Position numbers and translations under genes: made by a program. From NCBI GenBank assembly GCA_029204225.1, contig CM055099.1:52285298-52349297 (forward strand): 64,000 nt of DNA. Direction: 5' to 3'. The notes beneath the pieces are model-generated. The model saw only the letters and a list, made by a program, of their open reading frames with translations. It searched no databases and had not been told where the DNA came from. The stretch's first letter is position 1, and each line of letters starts with the position of its first letter. This stretch comes from Diphasiastrum complanatum (lineage: Eukaryota; Streptophyta; Lycopodiopsida; Lycopodiales; Lycopodiaceae). This document shows, piece after piece, positions 43,989 through 56,065 of the stretch.

Positions 43989-45132
43989 TTCACAACATCC
44001 TTGGAGTTAATTTCTTTGGTTAGGGTCTCTGATTCTTCTGATGAAGTCCAGAATGATTGAGGTGTATACCTCTCAAGAACTATCCGGGTCCGTGAGGATC
44101 TGCGGATGTTTGGTTGACCAAGATGCAATGATGTTTCTTCTTGAATTTTTCCAGATCTGCTCGAGCTGGCTTGGTCTGGTCTGATGACAAGTACTATCGG
44201 CTGCTCAGCTTTTGTATCTGTAGAAGGAACATCAATGTTGGAAGAATCCATGCTATGTAAAATAGGATGAAATGACATAGCATCATTTATCGATGGTTGT
44301 TTGAAATCATAGTATGTATGTTCTTGAAATATTACATCCCTAGAGACAAAAACTACATTGGTGGATGGATCATAAACTTTGTAAGCTTTATGTTCATCAG
44401 GATGACCAATGAAAATATATTTATTTGTCCTATAATCTTGTTTCTTCCTAAGTTGTTTAAGAATGCAAACAAAACATATAAAACCAAAGTTTTTTAAATG
44501 GCTGACACTAGGCTTGTGTCTATGCCAAACTTCATAAGGAGTTTTGTTGTTGACGACTTTGGTGCTGGATCTATTCTGTAAGTAACAAGTTGTGGCAGTA
44601 GCTTATGCCCAAAACTTTGCAGGTAGGTGCCCTTGATGTAGCATTGATCTGGCTGAGTTGAGAAGAGTTCGGTTCTTCCTTTCTACAGTCCTATTTTGTT
44701 GAGGTGAATAGGAAGTGGTGAGCTGTCTTCTAGTACCATGTTCAGCCATGTAGCCATGTTCAGCCATGTCGTCGGACATCTTGTTAGAGAGGTATTCGCC
44801 GCCACATCTGTTCGAGGTGCTTTCACTTTTGTAAATGTTTGTGTCTTAGCCATGGCCTTGAATATCTTGAAGCATTCAAAGGCTTCTAATTTGTGCTTAA
44901 TGAACATGAAAGTACCATCTAGAATAATCATCTATGAAAGTGATAAAATAATTGCATCTCCTGAGGACGAAGTTGGCATTGGACCACAAAGATCGCTATG
45001 TACAAGATCCAATACATGCTTCCCATAGATGCATGATTCACAAAAGAAATATTTGCTATCCAATGAGAAAGGGATATGTAATCCATCAACTAGATTATTA
45101 CAACACATATAGGAAAGTAATCTTGTATTCAT
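43964..45132 (-). pseudogene. Copia D integrase region
   Basis: Pieces in different frames: CESCIYGKHVLDLVHSDLCG (pre-integrase Cys pair and core start, 45132-44932), KHKLEAFECFKIFKAMAKTQ (44900-44800), an integrase tail near 44530-44640, and the linker SIRPDQASSS-like, RRSSRTRIVLERYTPQSFW (44278-43964). It is heavily decayed. Confidence 0.75.
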
Positions 45133-45273
45133 GTGTCCAAATCGACTATGTATTGCATTATCGTTTGCATTTTCATGAGAGATGCTAGCTAATGCAACTG
45201 AATTAGAAAGTACGTAAAGATTTCCAACTCTAGTGCATGTAGTTAGAGTAGTATCTTCATCGAAGATTGTACA

Positions 45274-45579
45274 CTATTCAGATGAAAAAGTAATAGTGTA
45301 GCCCTCATCAGTCATCTTAGAAACTGACAACAGATTCTTTGACAACTGAGGTACGTGAAGAACATTGGTGACATAAACATAAAAATCATTTTTGAATGTG
45401 ATCTTGATTGTCCCTTTGCCTTCCACGCGTATGGTGCTTGAATCTCTGAGGTAGATGAATTGATATATGTTGTAAGCTGCATACTCTGTAGACCATTCCT
45501 TGCAAGAAGTCACGTGTTGGGTAGCGCCGCTGTCCAGATACCAGCTATCGTGGTCTTTGTTGGCACTATTGTAAGCCAT
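45274..45579 (-). pseudogene. Copia D protease
   Basis: Reads DSWYLDSGATQHVTSCKEWS with an intact DSG, then VEGKGTIKI and NVLHVPQLSKNLLSVSKMTD. The frame stops at TFSSE. Confidence 0.85.
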
Positions 45580-45633
45580 TAATAGATGTGTATCTTGCTC
45601 CTTGAATTCGTTCGCATTGGAGGAATCTGGCTG

Positions 45634-46452
45634 CTACTGTTGTTGCTTCTTTGTCTTGTTGTAGATGCAGATATGACACTCTTTGATGTCGTGATTGGCT
45701 CTCTTGAAATACCTGCAGAAAAGCTTCTTGCGCGATCTACTATTCTCACCTTGAGTGTGAGGCTTTTGTTGTTGTTGCAGTTGCCCTTGATTCTTGCCCT
45801 TGGAATAGTCTTTCTTCATGGTGTATAGGGCCAAGGACTTGTCTTTGATGTACAGGCCATTAGTCTTTCTTCACATCTCTTCTTGAAATAGATGACCGAT
45901 CACCTTTTGAAGAGTGAGGTCGGGTTGTGTGGATATCATCACCACAAAGTGTTCATACGACTTTGAAAGAGAAGAAAGCAAGGTCATAACGACATCATCA
46001 TCTTGAGTAGCACATCCTACAGTTGATAACTGATCCATTAATGATTTGAAGCTGTTGATGTGAGAAGTGATGGCAGTAGAATCAGACATGCGAAGAGTAA
46101 TTAACTTCCTTTCAAGATGTAATCTAATGGTTACATCATGAGTCTCATACATACTTGATAGTAAGTCTAGTGCTTCCTTAGAGGTTTTGTACGCGGTAAC
46201 ATGAGATATTTGGGAGTAGGCCAGATTGAGTGTGAAACATGCTAACGCTTTCTGATCTTTGATCTTCCAGGCCTTTGCTTGATCACCATCTTCTAGTTTC
46301 AAGTCAGAACCTTCTACTCCATCCCAAAGATCTCTATCTAGCAACATCATCCGGAGTTTTAACTTCCATATGTAGAAGTTAGAACCATTGAACTTGTCAA
46401 TGATTCTAGCTTCGTTGGATGATGAAGATGAAGAGCTACCAACATGAGACAT
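45634..46452 (-). pseudogene. Copia D Gag
   Basis: 46452-45871 is an almost clean gag: KFNGSNFYIWKLKLRMMLLD, SKEALDLLSSMYETHDVTIR, LMDQLSTVGCATQDDDVVMT, TLQKVIGHLFQEEM. A stop then separates it from a Lys/Gln-rich tail with a degenerate knuckle CRYFKRANHDIKEC (45834-45634), in which the second Cys is Phe. Confidence 0.88.
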
Positions 46453-46505
46453 GTTAACAGTAATACAAATAGAACAAGCTTAATCTCTCGTTTTATTTGA
46501 GCTAT

Positions 46506-46728
46506 GCTCTGATACCAATCTGATGGGGCAATGAAGTATGAAGAACGCGAACGGAGAATAGATCAGAAATATTTGCGGAACAGCTCTCCCATTGAAATGG
46601 GCTACTAGATGCAAAAACTGTCTAATAGAATGTTTATGCTAAGTATAATCACGGCTTAAATGTTCTGTTGCCCAATAGGATCTTATAAATTAGTTCATAC
46701 TCACAAAAACAAAAATGAGTACAGTCGA
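46506..46728 (-). repeat. Copia D primer-binding site and partial 5' LTR
   Basis: GCTCTGATACCA (46506-46517) is the primer-binding site on the minus strand. After three bases the LTR starts at 46521. Similarity to 29283-29085 (opposite strand) ends at about 46728. Confidence 0.8.
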
Positions 46729-49430
46729 GGTTAACGCTTGCTCAATGGGTTGCAATTGTAAGGTCTGTGTGGTCACTAATATCCATTGCTGAATTTTGAT
46801 GTATAGTGTGGCCCTTGCCCGAAATCCCTCGTTATCAACTTCAAGTGCTAAGTCTCCAGTTCGAAGGCCATGTGCCGTAGTATCGATTCCTATGATGGTC
46901 AGGTAGAGTCCGGTGAAGCGAAGTATAGGATAATATCGTCATGGCCGACGCTCATCTGTCATGCTCTTGATGTTTCGGCCCTTTATCTCATTATGTTGTG
47001 GTACTGTTCTAGTGGAAAAGACTCCCTCTCAGCTTGGGTGGATGCTTTGAGGTACTCAACAACTCTAGAAGGTGTGTGTATTTCCTACTCGTCATAGATT
47101 TTATTGAACTTTTAGAACAATCCACTCTCTCCAATTCATTCCTCTCTCTCCAATTCATTCCTCTCTACACCCAATATTTCCCTTGATGATGTCACCTGAC
47201 CCCTTATGTTGAATGCTCACATGCTGGTATATGCTCGTAGAGTAGGTGTAGTTTAAATCATAACTCATCACTCTTGGTCCTTCCTTTCCCAAAGATGGTT
47301 TTAAAAAGTGTGTATTGCTTTCATCTAGAGTTTATGTATTGTGACTTAAAAAGTCAACATCCCTTTCATAGTTTGTGTTCATAAGGTATCGTCTCGAGAC
47401 AACTAATGGTAGCATTTGTTGTCATGACACTCATTGATGGTTATCCAAACTCATGTCTCTCTTGGGGTTCAGTCACAGTACATAAGATTGATATTTCAAG
47501 CATGATTCTCCTAAGGTACATTTTTTTTAGAAATGTTAGTGTGTGAGGCTCTTAGGATGGTTTTACATGCTATAGATGACTCCCCGATGGTTGGCATATA
47601 GACATTCTCATGTTATTATGGCATGATTTTTCAAAGGTCAAGATCACCTGCCTCTCATCCTACGGCTACAAATGGCCACTTTACTTTCATTTGATTGCAC
47701 CTATATTAGTGGTGAGGCGCTTTATCTTCTCCTCCCATGCTTTCTTGCACTCTCTTCCCACGGATGCTTGCACTCTCCTCCTCCTACTCTTTTGGCAAGA
47801 CAGTTTTGGAGCTCTCTATGCCCTCCCTCCTATGTTTGGAGACAATTCTACTATGCACACGGTATGTGTATTCAACTCTTCTTTATTCTTGCTATTAGAT
47901 AGTGTATTAAGCAAGCATATTGCATAAGTTTTGAAAGGCGCCATTTCGCTGCCTACTGCATCGCAGTATAGGTTATTGCTTTTAATAAAGAGTTTGTATG
48001 AGGTACCATGTTTGCTATATGGCAATCGTTGCTCAGATATGACTTTCTTGCATCCATTTATATGTGTTTATGCATTGTTGGCTAAGGTGATTGGCTATGC
48101 CATCACTGGCCAGACATCTTGTTTATAAATGAATACCATCAGTCGCTGGCCAGAAACATATTTGGTAGACAATATACATTGCCAATTAATACTCTGTAGA
48201 GTATATATGATCTGCCTAATCGCGATCCCACAAGCTATCGCTGACCAGAGGAGAGTTTTGCTCTCTTTATGTATGCTTGCATGTAAGATATATGAGGTAC
48301 CCACTCTTCAAGAGCACTCAACGCTGCCTATTCAACATGCTATCCTACGTATAGTAGGATAGCTCTTTAGATAATTTGGTATGGAGAAGTATATCGCGAT
48401 GGACTAGCGATGAGCGAGTATAACTTTTTCACTCCACTTTCCAGTGATGAGATCTCTTGATGGTTTTTAGATGTATGATTTGTATTATCACAATGAGCAC
48501 TTGAGATACTTATATGTCATAACTGTATTTGCTATCATATGTGGCTTTCAATAGTATAGCAGCAAGGTTGCATGAGTTTTAAGCTTCATATCATCGGTTT
48601 CCAACATACGAAAAGAAAAGGTATGATCTCTACTACCTGAACGTTTACCATGCAAGAGGTACATTGTTAAGAATGCTTCAATAATGGGTTATACAAGATA
48701 GTATGGATCACAACCATAATATATCTATCGTGTGCATTAATATGTAATGCTACATAGACTTGCATACGGACTTTGACGGTTCTCAAAGGCACTCAAAAGC
48801 TTATATGGCCAGTTCATAGGAATCGCTTGAGTCGACCATTCAGGTTGGTGTTTCTCACATATTTTGGCGTTGCTCTAAGATAGAAGCTTCAAAGTTGGGT
48901 ACATTGAATGCTTTAGAGAACGATTGCTATAATACTCACGAAAAAATGCTTGACAATTACCCTCATCTATGGCATGCCTGAACGCAACATACTTAAGGAA
49001 TTTTTTTATTGTAGAAACAATCGTCCTCATGGACGTCATAAATAAAGGCTTTTGTTTATTAAAATGAGTATTGTGCTTGATTGCATATTAAATCACGATC
49101 AAGGTTCAAAAGTTTATCTATCAATAAGATTGCTTGCAGACTCTTGCATGGCATGAATTTGCCCAAGAAGTCATGAGTTCCGCACATGACTTGTTTACAA
49201 GTAGAAATTTTGGTATGGCATGGATTTGCCCCAAATTTCATGTGCTGGTCCAAGCTACTTTAGTACTTTGCACTGTATTTTACTGCTCTTTTCTAAAATG
49301 CATTATAGTATACCTGTTCAAACAAAAGATAGGAACCTAAACCATCAAACTGATCAGTATGGCACTCGCCCTGATACGATATCGATATGATTAGGCCTAT
49401 CACTTTAAATAACTATCAGTAAGGGAAGAT
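46729..49430. other. Unclassified intergenic DNA
   Basis: About 2.7 kb with many short frames and no domain. A 19-20-bp tandem duplication (CTCTCTCCAATTCATTCCT) lies at about 47125-47165. At 49135-49255 a block with TGGCATG(A/G)ATTTGCCC occurs twice. No gene could be supported. Confidence 0.4.
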
Positions 49431-49945
49431 CGGACTATAAAAAACTTTATCTACACTGCAAGCTGATTAGAGGGTTTCCTTACGGTTCTCTTATGGGCCT
49501 TTTATGAGTTTCTTACGAGTTATTTGCAAGCTCTTTACATGTTCTTTAAAGGGAGTGATCGTAGCTGCAGTCATTGTCAAATTAGTTGTACAATGCAAAG
49601 CTAGTTTATATAGGTAACTAGCTTTATATAGAGTGGTATCATGCTAGTCAAAATGGTTGACAATTTTGTCGATTTGAGCTGGAATCGACAACCGACAGTC
49701 GAGAATTTGTCGATTTGAGCTAGAGTCAAGTAGTCAACAATTTGTCGATTCGAACTAGAGTAGTAGTCAATAGTCGACAGTCCTTTGATAGTTTGACTTG
49801 GTATTTTGACTATCGCATGATGGATACCGGTTTGCAATTCTCATGTATTTCTACAGACTATGCGAAATGCTAGTAAATATGCAGCAACATGAATGAGTCT
49901 AGATTAACTATGGAATTTGGAGAGAGGGAATAAATCCAACCCCCC
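49430..49945 (-). repeat. 3' LTR-like repeat of copia element E
   Basis: It matches 61530-62114 over about 450 bp in the same orientation (AGAGGGTTTCCTTACGGTT, TAGCTGCAGTCATT, AGAGTGGTATCATGCTA, TATGCAGCAACATGAAT). It lies immediately downstream (minus strand) of a copia RNase H end, after a purine tract, as a 3' LTR should. At 49917 it has only GGAGAGAGGGAA where the other copy has a long GA repeat. Confidence 0.7.
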
Positions 49946-49958
49946 ACCCTTTTCTCTC

Positions 49959-50570
49959 TTAATCTGGATCCATGAATGTCTTGATAGCAAAATTTAAGAT
50001 TTCACAAAAGTTCTTGTGTATCTCTTGACTCAATGCCTTTGTAAACATATCTGCTACCTTGTATTGTGTTCTACAAAATTTTAAACATACCTCCTTGTTG
50101 AGAATTTTGCTCCTTATGTAGTGATATGTGATATCAATGTGCTTACTGCCAGAATGGAATCCAAGATTGGTGGACAATGCAATCGCACTTTGATTATCAC
50201 ACTAAATAGTCGTTGGAGCAAATTATCTGAGGCCAATGTTAGACAATAAAATTTTCAACCAGATTGCTTCTTTTGTAACCTTCGTAGCTACTCTAATTCA
50301 GTTGAGGACAATGTGATGGAGGTCTATTTTTAGCTATTCTAGAAAATTAGATTGTTGTTGAGGAGGAATACGAATCCAGATGTGGATTTTTGTGTAGCAA
50401 TATCACCTGTCCAACTTACATACATGTATCTATGCAGTGTATGGATTTTGTCTGGATAAATCTCTCTATAGTAGCTCGAACATACCTTATGACTTTGAGT
50501 AGACCCTCTAATAGACCATTCTAGGGTTAGCCATGTCTTTCTCCTCTCTAATTTGAGAGCATTGCTCTTT
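49959..50570 (-). pseudogene. Copia E RNase H
   Basis: Reads GDIATQKSTSGFVFLL, then with stops TSITLSSTE, then STNLGFHSGSKHIDITYHYI, RSKILNKEVCLKF and VADMFTKALSQEIHKNFCEI. It is the C-terminal half of a copia pol ending close to the 3' LTR. Confidence 0.85.
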
Positions 50571-50597
50571 GGATAATTTGAGACTTGGACACATACG

Positions 50598-50925
50598 AGG
50601 CCCCACCCCGCACCACACTTGTCGACGGGGGGGTGGGCGCTGGCACAAGTGCACCCCCACCAGTGCCTTCTGTTGTTTCCAAGTGAGAGGAGAGCACCGA
50701 GGGCCAGGCTGGCCATGCAGCCCGAGCTCCGATGCATTGGGGAAAGGTCTTCATGTGCATCGGGGCCAACTTGACATGCGCTCCTCCTCTCCCCACTTGA
50801 TGTGCATGGCCAGCCTGGCCCGCACTCCTCCTCTCCCCCCACTCGGAAACAACATAGTTGGTGGGGGGGGGTTGGCACTGGCCAGCCCCCTGTGGACAAG
50901 TGTGGGTGGGGGGTGGGGCCACCTG
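50598..50925. repeat. GC-rich long inverted repeat (foldback)
   Basis: The left arm, about 50598-50717 (GGCCCCACCCCGCACCACAC ... GGGCCAGGCTGGCC), is matched by the reverse complement of about 50806-50925. Arms are about 115 bp with small indels, and the core has further inverted GGCCA/GATGTGCAT pieces. The block is far richer in GC than its surroundings and splits copia E between RT and RNase H. The long frames on both strands reflect GC content, not genes. Confidence 0.75.
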
Positions 50926-51012
50926 GCCAGATGGGCCAGGTGCCCGATATTTGGGGGTCACGCCCCGAATGGGGTCAGCGTCTCGAAGAGAGTGCGACCC
51001 TTCTCTTAAACA

Positions 51013-51148
<136 letters not shown>

Positions 51149-51383
51149 TATAAGTTAAATTTTTCTCTCTCTCTCTTTTCACTATAAGTTAATTTTTTTT
51201 AAATCTAATATAGCATTAACAGCAAAGAAATTTGCACCATCCCCTCTCATTAAATTTGAATTTTTTCAAGCAATTTCTCACACTTGTTATTTTCTATTTT
51301 TTTTTGCATTAATGATTTGATTTTTTTTTAGTTTTACTATACTTGGCTGCCCAAGTTGTATCGGGCAACCTATGTGGCAATCC

Positions 51384-52935
51384 TTATAGGGCCCTTTTCA
51401 AACTAAAATTTTCTCTAATGGAAGATTGTTTCAAGCCATACAATGCCATGTGGAATTTGTAGACTTGATCCTCTTTGCCATTAAGCACATAACCTTCTAG
51501 CTGGATCATGTAAATGTCTTCTTCAATTACTCCATTGAGGAATGATGTTTGTACATCTAATTGATGTACCTCAAGGTTGGTTGTAGCAACAAATGATAGT
51601 AGCAATTTGATTGAGAAGTGCTTGACCACTGGGTTGAAATTTTTAAACTAATCAATGTTGGAAATTTGTGAAAATCTCCTTGCCACCAATAGAGCCTTCC
51701 TTTTGTCGATGATGCCATTTGCCTTATACTTTATCTTGAATATCCATTTACAATCAATGATCTTTCTGCCTGTAGAAACTTAGTGATAGTCCAAGTGTTG
51801 TTCTTCATCAGAGAGTTATATTTTTTTATCCATGTCTTCCTTCCAAAGGTCAAAACCAGCTTTCGTGAGTGCTTCATCAACTATGGTTGGCTCTTGCAAA
51901 AGATAATGAACATAATCATCAATGAATCTAACAAGCTGAGCCTGAACTCTTGAATACCTAATCTAAGCCAGAACATTAGCTTTGATTTTGTTCTTGCCCT
52001 TTAGTTCTATGAACTAATCTTCAAGAAAAGTAACGTCTTTGCTAGTTAAAATTTTATATTTAGTAGGGTCATACAACTTATACATTCCATTTGCAGAAGA
52101 ATAACCAAAGATTGTTTTTACGGAATGATCATTTGCTTCTTTCTGGTGTCATTAGGAACATGATCATAGGTAGTGTATCCAAAAACTTTCAAATGTTTTA
52201 ATGAAGGCTTGAAACTAGTCTAGACTTCATAATGAGTTTTACTATTAGATAGATCTTTGGTTGAAGATCGATTTTGCATATAAGATGCTATAAAAATAGC
52301 ATGTTGCCAAAAAGATTTGGATAACGATGCATGAGCAATCATGCATTTGGTAGATTCAACCAAGGTTCTATTCTTCCTTTCAACAAGACTTCCATTGGAC
52401 TGTAGAGAGTAGGAAGCTGTAGACCGTTGTTCAATCCCATTTGTCGAATAAAATTCTTTGAATGCATTGGATATCTATTCAGCACCATCGTTAGTCCTAA
52501 GGGTTTTATCTTTCTTCTTGTCTGCAACTCAGCATGCTCTTAGTAGATCTTGAAGAAGTTGAAGGCTTCATATTTGTGCTTCATGAAATATACATCAGCT
52601 CTTCTTGAATAGTCATCAATGAATATAATAAAGAATTTAACATCAAATAATGATGGTGTTTGCATTGGATCAAATATATTTGAATGAATTATATCTAAAA
52701 GATTTCTAGACAGATGCTTTTGATCTGATTTTAAAGGTCTTCTAGTCTACTTTTGTATAATACAACCTTGGCAAACTTGAGGGTCGAAGTCCCTACTTCA
52801 ATAATTAGATCAAGAACAAAAAAATGTTTAGACATATTAGCAATAGATGTATGATTCAAATGCCCAAGTCTATAATTCCAAATCAATTCTATATTGATCA
52901 AGATTGAGCTATTTAAAACATGGTCAATCATGCAG
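51384..52935 (-). pseudogene. Copia E integrase and RT start
   Basis: Pre-integrase at 52931: IWNYRLGHLNHTSIANMSKH. Integrase scraps follow at 52680-52340 (SLYSPMEVLLKGRIEPWLNL in a shifted frame of the QNGxxERKNRTL region), then linker and RT entry near 51700-51780. RT at 51629-51384 reads VKHFSIKLLLSFVATTNLEV, HQLDVQTSFLNGVIEEDIYM, FHMALYGLKQSS and then breaks. The palm with YVDD is missing, replaced by the GC-rich and CT block. Confidence 0.75.
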
Positions 52936-52939
52936 TAAC

Positions 52940-53678
52940 AATGAGTAAGCCTCTATAGATATCCTGACATTTTTCCAAGTGCAAGGACTCTATTTACCTT
53001 ATCAAGAATTTTACTTGTATTATCTGATGCCTTTGTAAAGATATCAGCTACCATCTGCTTTGTCGGTATGAAGACGACGTCCTTCTCAGCCAGATCCCTG
53101 ATCAAGTGATACTTGATGGCGATGTGTTTCGTTTAGGAATGAAACATTGGGTCTTTTGTCAAATAAATAGCAGAGGTGTTGGCCATGTGTAGGATCAATA
53201 GTTCATTTGTGCTCTGTCCTAGTCCACCTAAGAACTGTGTGACCTAGGCCGACTCATTGGCCATTGTGACTGTAGCAACATATTCTGCCTCACAGGATGA
53301 TTGGGCAATTATTGTCTGCTTTCTGCTGATCTAGATAAAAGCTGCATCGGCTGCTATGGTGCATCCTCTTGAGACGTTTTTACTATCATCTTTCAGGGAC
53401 ACCCAGCTTGCATCATTGTAGGATTCAATCTTGAATTTTGCATCTCGATAATAGCATTGGCCATAGTCCTTTGTGTTCGCAAATATTGCAGAATTTTCTT
53501 GGTGATCTTCTAGTGCTTGGACCTAGATTGATATTGAATTGGCTCAATTTGAACACTGCATAAGCAATGTTCGACCGCTTATTGTCTGCCAAGTACATCA
53601 ATTAGCCGATAAGACTTCTGTAAGGCTTATGCTCCATTGCTTGCCGTACTGCTTCATCTCTAGGACAATCTTCATTTG
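52940..53678 (-). pseudogene. RT C-terminus and RNase H of a further copia element
   Basis: The minus strand, with several stops, reads NEDCPRDEAVRQAMEHKPYR, SLIG.LMYLADNKRSNIAYAV, then RNase H with SSCEAEYVATVTMAN, TKHIAIKYHLIRD and MVADIFTKASDNTSKI. Its end runs directly into the pre-integrase of copia E at about 52940. That is the wrong order for a single element, so two different copies are fused here. The upstream RT half may be the relic at 58955-59296. Confidence 0.75.
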
Positions 53679-53704
53679 AGTGACAATTTTCAAAACTCCT
53701 CCTC

Positions 53705-54914
53705 ACTTCTAACTTGGCAAATCTAATGTACATCTATCTACAATTCCAAGAGCATATCTTAACTTAAAAAATGGATCTTTGGACAATGGCTTGGTTAAGA
53801 TATCAGCTATGCATTGGATGATGGTACATGATGTAGTTGCACCTCCTTGGATTGTATCTTCTCCCTCACAAAGTGGTGAGCTACCTCAATATGCTTTGTT
53901 CTAGCATGGAAGATAGGATTTGAAGCAATTTGTTGAGAAGCTTGATTGTCACAAAATATGTAAGGGATCTCCTCAACCTCTAGCACATGTAGTTCCATCG
54001 AGAGTCTTCTTAGCCATAGGAGCTCTTTGGTTGTTGAAGTCAATGCCTTGTATTCGGCTTCACAAGAAGATAGTGAGATTGTATCTTGCCTTTTGGAGAG
54101 CCAAGATATTACTCCTCCACATAAAAATGTTGCAAATGCACTAATGGACTTCCTATCCATCTTGTCACCTGCAAAATCTGAATCTGAGTAGGCTCTCAAG
54201 TGCAAGTTAGATCCTTCATAAAGTATGCCAACAAATCTAGTACTAGAAACATATCTAAGTACTCTTTTATCACTTTTCCAATGATGAACTAAAGGAGCTT
54301 GCATACTTTGACTCAACTTGCTTACACAAAAACTTAAGTCAGGTCTAGTGATGGTCAAATAGATTAGGGAGCCTATAAGCTTCCTAAAGAGGGTGATGTC
54401 CTCAAAGGATGCTTCATCACCTTCATTAGTTGCTTTCACAACATGCTCCATAGGGGTGTCAATCCCCTTACAATCTTTCATACCAAATCTTTCAAGAATG
54501 AAAGTAGCATACTTAGATTGACTTATGAGAGTACAATTGCTACTTCTAGACACTTCTATCCCAAGTACAAACTTTAGGAAGCCTAGATCTACCATCTTGA
54601 ACTCACTAGATAAATAAACTTTTACTTTGCTTATGCCTTCATCATCATTTCCTGTCAAAATTACATTTGATATATAAATAAGGTTCATAAGCACTTAGTA
54701 CAAAGCCAAGAGAATAGAGAAAATCATGCAACCTAGAGTACCAAGCTCTAGGTGCTTGCTTCAAGACATATAGGCTCTTCCTTAAGTAGCACACCTTTTG
54801 CTCTTCACCAACCTTGATGAAGCCCTCGGGTTGCATCATGTAGATTTCCTCTTCTAAAAAGCCATTCAAGAATGCATTTGTCACATCCATCTGGTAGAGA
54901 TCCCACTTGAACAA
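53705..54914 (-). pseudogene. Copia 3 RT and RNase H
   Basis: 54914-54645: DVTNAFLNGFLEEEIYMMQP, LRKSLYVLKQAPRAWYSRLH. The frame then shifts to 54694-53807, where the YVDD site reads NLIYISNVILTGNDDEG, so both catalytic Asps are lost. It then reads VDLGFLKFVLGIEV, CKGIDTPMEH and RNase H with YSDSDFAGDKMD, SSCEAEYKALTST and CDNQASQQIASNPIFHARTK. The C-terminal tail continues in shifted frames to about 53714. Confidence 0.9.
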
Positions 54915-54955
54915 AGTAGCAATGCAAATGATTAATCTGATAGTTACAAGCTTAG

Positions 54956-56065
54956 CTACAAGTGCAAATGTTTTTCATAATCCAATCCTTTTATTTGAAG
55001 AAATCCCTTAGCAACAAGCCTAGCTTTGTACTTACTAATAGATCCATCTTGATTGTACTTTATTTTATAAATCCACTTACATGCAAGTGGTTTATTCCCT
55101 CTTGGAAGATTTACAAGATTCCAAGTATGATTTTCTTCTACTGCATCATACTCTACTTGCATTGCATCTCTCCAAACTTTAGATTTATATGCTTCTTCAA
55201 AAGATGATGGTTCTTCAAGCAATGTAGCTAAGAAGGAGTAAGAGGTAGAAGGTGTAGAGTCTTCCTTTTGCTTTCCCTTGTCCACATAGGTGAGCCTTGA
55301 GGGCTCGGCCTTGCTTCTTGATGATCTTCTCGGTCCCTTTTGACTTGGATCCATGTCTCTATCCTCGGGTTTGTCAAGATCCTCCTCGTGTTTGTCAAGA
55401 TCTTCAATGCACAATGGGTTAGTTCCATTTGACAAGCTCTTAGAAAATTGTGACTCATCAAAAAGTACATCCTTGCTTACCTTTACTTTCTTGGATATAG
55501 GATCATATATCCTATAGCCCTTGCTATTTTCTCCATAGCCAACAAAGATCCCTTTGAAGGAGGTAGCATCTTCCTTCTTTCTTGTCTCCAAAGGGATGTG
55601 AACATACCAAATACATCCAAAGATCTTAAAATCTTTTACATTGGGTTTCTTATCAAACAAGACTTGATAAGGTGAGATCCCATCTATAGCACTACTAGGA
55701 AGTCTATTACACAAGTAATTAGCACATGTTATAGCTTCTCCCCAAAATGAGATGGAAAGTGACGCATCAAGTCTTAAAGACTTTGCACACTCACATAGAC
55801 TCCTATTTTTCCTCTCGGCCACCTCATTTTGTTGGGGGATGTAGGAAAAAGTGTATTGCAATTTAATGCCATTGATCTCACAAAAGTCTTTCATTTTATT
55901 GGAGGTGTACTCTCCTCCATTATGACATCTTAGTGCTTTGATGGAAGTACAAAGTTGCTTCTCTACTAGAGACTTGAACTTAATGAAAGATTCATAAACA
56001 AGACTTTTCTTTGATAGTAACTCAATCCATGTGAATATAGTACAATCATCTATAAAAGAGCACAT
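54956..56065 (-). pseudogene. Copia 3 integrase and start of RT
   Basis: A 369-codon frame. Integrase core: CSFIDDCTIFTWIELL (first Asp), KALRCHNGGEYTS (normally RSDNGGEY, so the second Asp is His), QQNEVAERKNRSLCE (Glu). Then FWGEAITCANYLCNRL, YQVLFDKKPNVKDFKIFGC, RRSSRSKAEPSRLTYVDKGK and the RT entry CKWIYKIKYNQDGSISKYKA, ending where the frame is lost at LVAKGFLQIKGLDYE. Confidence 0.9.

Larger units (their letters stand above)
42596..46728 (-). mobile_element. Copia element D, 3'-truncated
   Basis: A minus-strand copia with gag, protease, integrase, RT and most of RNase H in order, each broken by stops or shifts. It keeps a primer-binding site (46506-46517) and about 208 bp of 5' LTR (46521-46728, TGATGGGGCAATG... 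on the plus strand). That LTR piece is the reverse complement of the end of the solo LTR at 27866-29283, which links the two. The RNase H is cut at about 42700, and no 3' LTR was found. Confidence 0.85.

Noticed and set aside
46870-47097. 75-residue ORF possibly of a host gene
   Set aside because: No recognisable motif, no splice partners and no conservation evidence.
50548-51009. Long frames of 137-186 residues on both strands
   Set aside because: They overlap each other in a GC-rich inverted repeat, where stop codons are rare by composition. No domain or codon pattern supports coding.
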